Assembly (NCBI GenBank): GCA_036397835.1
Contig: DASWIG010000496.1
Coordinates: 1-8,612 of the forward strand
Direction of reading: 5' to 3'
Origin: DASWIG01 sp036397835
Lineage (GTDB): Bacteria > Acidobacteriota > Thermoanaerobaculia > Multivoradales > J023
DNA: 8,612 bases
In this document: positions 6,925-8,612 of the stretch, one piece after another
Numbering within the stretch: the stretch's first letter is position 1
Layout: every line of letters begins with the position of its first letter
Position numbers and translations under genes: made by a program
The notes under the pieces: generated by a model
What the model saw: the letters and a program-made list of their open reading frames with translations, nothing else
Database searches by the model: none
What the model was told of the DNA's origin: nothing

Positions 6925-7266
6925 TCAGCCGGCGAAGCTGTCGAGGGCGTCGTGCTCGTTGTCGTAGATGTCGAGGACGGGCAGGATCTGGCTCAGCTCG
7001 AGCACGTTGCGGACCCGGCCGCCGGCGAGCCAGACTTTGACCGTGCTCCCCAGCCGCTTGGCCAGCCGCACGCCGGCGACCAGCTCGCCGATGCCGGCGC
7101 TGTCGATGCGCGGCACCTCGGTAAGATTGAGCAGGATCTTCTTCCAGCCCTCGGCGACCAGCTCGTCCATGACCTCGTGCAGGAGCTCCTCGCCCGTCCC
7201 GGCGATGAGCCGGCCTCTGAGATCGACGACGATCACGTCGCCGGCTTTGCGTACTTCGACCTCCAT
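6925..7266 (-). CDS. STAS-domain protein, anti-sigma factor antagonist-like (SpoIIAA/RsbV type)
   Basis: A 113-residue single-domain STAS protein. The whole length matches the fold of SpoIIAA/RsbV: an N-terminal strand pair (VIVVDLRGRLIAGTGEELLHEVM, 11-33), the strand KKILLNLTEVPRIDSAGIGELV (42-63) and a C-terminal strand-helix (VKVWLAGG to the end). Ser56 in the DSAG motif is the residue normally phosphorylated by a partner-switching anti-sigma kinase, and dephosphorylated by a PP2C phosphatase. Neither a kinase, a phosphatase nor a sigma factor is visible nearby, so it is an orphan here and its target is unknown. It is divergent from pilT across a 154-base region and upstream of the S1 gene on the same strand. 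GAGGG lies 10 bases before the ATG, a slightly long spacing. Confidence 0.9.
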   Translation of the reverse strand: MEVEVRKAGDVIVVDLRGRLIAGTGEELLHEVMDELVAEGWKKILLNLTEVPRIDSAGIGELVAGVRLAKRLGSTVKVWLAGGRVRNVLELSQILPVLDIYDNEHDALDSFAG

Positions 7267-7298
7267 GGCTTCACTTCCCTCGTGCGCGGACCGGGCGG

Positions 7299-7327
7299 AT
7301 CATACCGGCCGCCGGCCGCCGAGTCCA
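7299..7327 (-). promoter_or_regulatory. Predicted promoter of the STAS gene
   Basis: On the minus strand, TGGACT (7322-7327, four of six matches to the -35 consensus) is 17 bases from TATGAT (7299-7304, five of six to the -10 consensus). Transcription would begin near 7292, about 25 bases before the ATG. It lies back-to-back with the pilT control region, so one bound regulator could affect both genes. Confidence 0.5.
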
Positions 7328-7360
7328 GACGGGAATCGGGGACGCCGGCGGTGGGCGCTG

Positions 7361-7369
7361 TGGTAAGAT
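7361..7369 (+). promoter_or_regulatory. Predicted extended -10 promoter of pilT
   Basis: TGGTAAGAT has the TGn extension directly before the -10-like TAAGAT (7364-7369), 51 bases before the pilT ATG. No matching -35 is present at 16-18 bases, as is common for extended -10 promoters. The octamer GGTAAGAT is identical to one before the sensor-like gene. Expected transcription start is near 7376. Confidence 0.45.
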
Positions 7370-7370
7370 G

Positions 7371-7417
7371 GCCAGCCACCCCCGAGCGACGGGGCTGGCG
7401 GCAACCCCGGAGGTGGC
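7371..7417 (+). promoter_or_regulatory. Possible structured pilT leader with alternative pairings over the ribosome binding site
   Basis: Two incompatible sets of pairings are visible. In the first, GCCAGCC (7371-7377) pairs with GGCTGGC (7393-7399), leaving the Shine-Dalgarno GGAGG (7409-7413) free. In the second, GCCACC (7375-7380) pairs with GGTGGC (7412-7417), covering the end of the Shine-Dalgarno, while CGGGG (7390-7394) pairs with CCCCG (7405-7409). The GGAGG is seven bases from the ATG, an ideal spacing. I do not recognise a known riboswitch class. In GC-rich DNA such pairings can arise by chance, and a start near 7376 would remove part of the first stem. Confidence 0.35.
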
Positions 7418-7420
7418 GCG

Positions 7421-8612
7421 ATGAACATCAACGACCTGCTCAAGCTGGCGGTGGAGCGCAAGGCCTCGGACCTGCACCTGAAGGTCGGCGGGCACCCGTA
7501 CATCCGAATCGACGGCGGCCTGCAGCCGATGTCCGAGCTCAAGCGCATGACCCAGGAAGACACGCTGTCGATCGCCTACTCGATCATGAACGCGCGGCAG
7601 AAGCAGCGCTTCAAGGAGGAGCTCGACATCGACCTCGCCTACCAGGTACCGGGCCTCGGGCGCTTCCGCTGCAACATCTTCCAGCAACGCGGCTCGGTGG
7701 GCCTGGTGCTGCGCGTCATCCCGGCGCGCATCAAGTCGGTCCGCGAGCTCATGCTCCCCCAGGTGCTGGAGAAGATCGCCGAGGAGCGGCGCGGCTTGGT
7801 GCTGTGCACCGGCACCACCGGCTCCGGCAAGTCCACCACCCTGGCGGCGCTGATCGACTACATCAACGCCAGCCGCAACGAGCACATCGTCACCATCGAG
7901 GATCCCATCGAGTTCCTGCACCGCGACAAGAAGTCGATCGTCAACCAGCGCGAGATCGACGTCGACACCCGCGGCTTCGCGCACGCGCTGCGCGCCGCCA
8001 TGCGCCAGGACCCCGACGTGGTGCTGGTCGGCGAGATGCGCGACTTCGAGACCATCGAGACGGCGCTGCACGCCGCCGAGACCGGCCACCTGGTCTTCTC
8101 CACCCTCCACACCCTCGACGCCACCGAGACCATCAACCGCATCATCTCGGTCTTTCCGCCGCACCACCAGAAGCAGATCCGCATCCAGCTCGGCCAGGTC
8201 CTCAAGGCCTCGGTCTCGCTGCGCCTGGTGCCGCGGGCCGACGGCCAGGGCCGGGTGCCGGCGTGCGAGGTGCTGATCTCCACGCCCTACATCCGCGACT
8301 GCGTGGAGAACAAGGACAAGACCAAGTACATCCGCGAGCAGATCGCCGTCGGCACCAGCCAATACGGCATGCAGACGTTCGATCAATCGCTCTATCAGCT
8401 CTACAAGGGCGGGCTCATCACCCTCGAAGAGGCCCTGCGGCGGGCCACCAACCCCGACGAGCTCAAGCTCAAGATCGCCGGCGTGCAGTTCACCAGCGAC
8501 GAGGCGCGCGAGCAGATGGAGGGGTCGATGCAGCTCTCCGGCGGCGCCGACGACCTCATGGGCGCCGGCGATTCGTTCCTGAGCGACGAGCTCGAGGTCG
8601 AGAGGCTGGGAA
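7421..8612 (+). CDS. pilT: PilT type IV pilus retraction ATPase (partial, runs off the right edge)
   Basis: The hexameric cytoplasmic motor that depolymerises type IV pili for twitching motility. 397 codons are open with no stop before the edge. The N-terminal PAS-like domain starts MNINDLLKLAVERKASDLHLKVG, a typical PilT opening. The ATPase core shows Walker A GTTGSGKST (131-139), the Asp box TIEDPIEF (158-165) with Glu160, Walker B with the catalytic Glu205 in DPDVVLVGEMRD (197-208), and the His box TGHLVFSTLHT (221-231) with His223 and His230. GMQTFDQSL (316-324) matches the conserved C-terminal motif. The retraction-linked AIRNLIRE segment aligns with YIRDCVEN (290-297), which departs strongly from it. 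Pseudomonas PilT has about 344 residues, so this one has a longer tail, acidic from about 359. GGAGG is seven bases upstream. The rest of the pilus gene set is not in the window. Confidence 0.95.
   Translation, partial: MNINDLLKLAVERKASDLHLKVGGHPYIRIDGGLQPMSELKRMTQEDTLSIAYSIMNARQKQRFKEELDIDLAYQVPGLGRFRCNIFQQRGSVGLVLRVIPARIKSVRELMLPQVLEKIAEERRGLVLCTGTTGSGKSTTLAALIDYINASRNEHIVTIEDPIEFLHRDKKSIVNQREIDVDTRGFAHALRAAMRQDPDVVLVGEMRDFETIETALHAAETGHLVFSTLHTLDATETINRIISVFPPHHQKQIRIQLGQVLKASVSLRLVPRADGQGRVPACEVLISTPYIRDCVENKDKTKYIREQIAVGTSQYGMQTFDQSLYQLYKGGLITLEEALRRATNPDELKLKIAGVQFTSDEAREQMEGSMQLSGGADDLMGAGDSFLSDELEVERLG

Noticed and set aside
7371..7420. A cyclic-di-GMP (GEMM) riboswitch before pilT.
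   Set aside because: The conserved GEMM core elements are not seen and the region between the predicted promoter and the ATG is too short. Only generic alternative hairpins can be supported.
7271..8386. A minus-strand open frame of 371 codons opposite pilT.
   Set aside because: PilT has every catalytic motif on the plus strand; the opposite translation is compositionally biased without domains.

Overview
This is a GC-rich bacterial chromosome segment (roughly 70% G+C by eye). It carries seven protein-coding genes, the last cut by the right edge. No rRNA, tRNA, transposon, phage or CRISPR signature is visible. A high-GC Gram-negative with type IV pili, a lipoprotein lytic transglycosylase and a divergent four-repeat S1 protein fits an Acidobacteriota-like or deltaproteobacterial/Myxococcota-like lineage. 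That placement is inference from gene content and style only.

Layout, left to right: (1) an MltD-like LysM lytic transglycosylase lipoprotein, minus strand; (2) an AarF/ABC1/UbiB-family atypical kinase with two C-terminal membrane helices, minus strand, directly upstream of (1) and possibly co-transcribed; (3) a membrane-anchored orphan periplasmic sensor-like protein on the plus strand, divergent from (2); (4) an aspartate/glutamate racemase-family protein, minus strand, ending 4 bases from the end of (3); (5) an S1-domain RNA-binding protein with an Ala/Glu-rich N-terminal extension, minus strand, 43 bases upstream of (4); (6) a STAS anti-sigma-factor-antagonist-like protein, minus strand; (7) a PilT twitching ATPase, plus strand, divergent from (6) and open at the right edge.

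The genes are mostly cell-envelope, quinone/lipid, translation and motility housekeeping functions, not one obvious pathway. The (6)/(7) pair share a 154-base divergent control region, and a STAS switch protein next to a pilus motor is a plausible regulatory link but is not shown by sequence. I see no convincing new defence or mobile system. The material most worth a second look is regulatory: mutually exclusive pairings over the pilT ribosome binding site, a long structured leader on the S1 gene behind a well-formed promoter, and an octamer shared upstream of two plus-strand genes. The very long antisense reading frames are GC-driven shadows.
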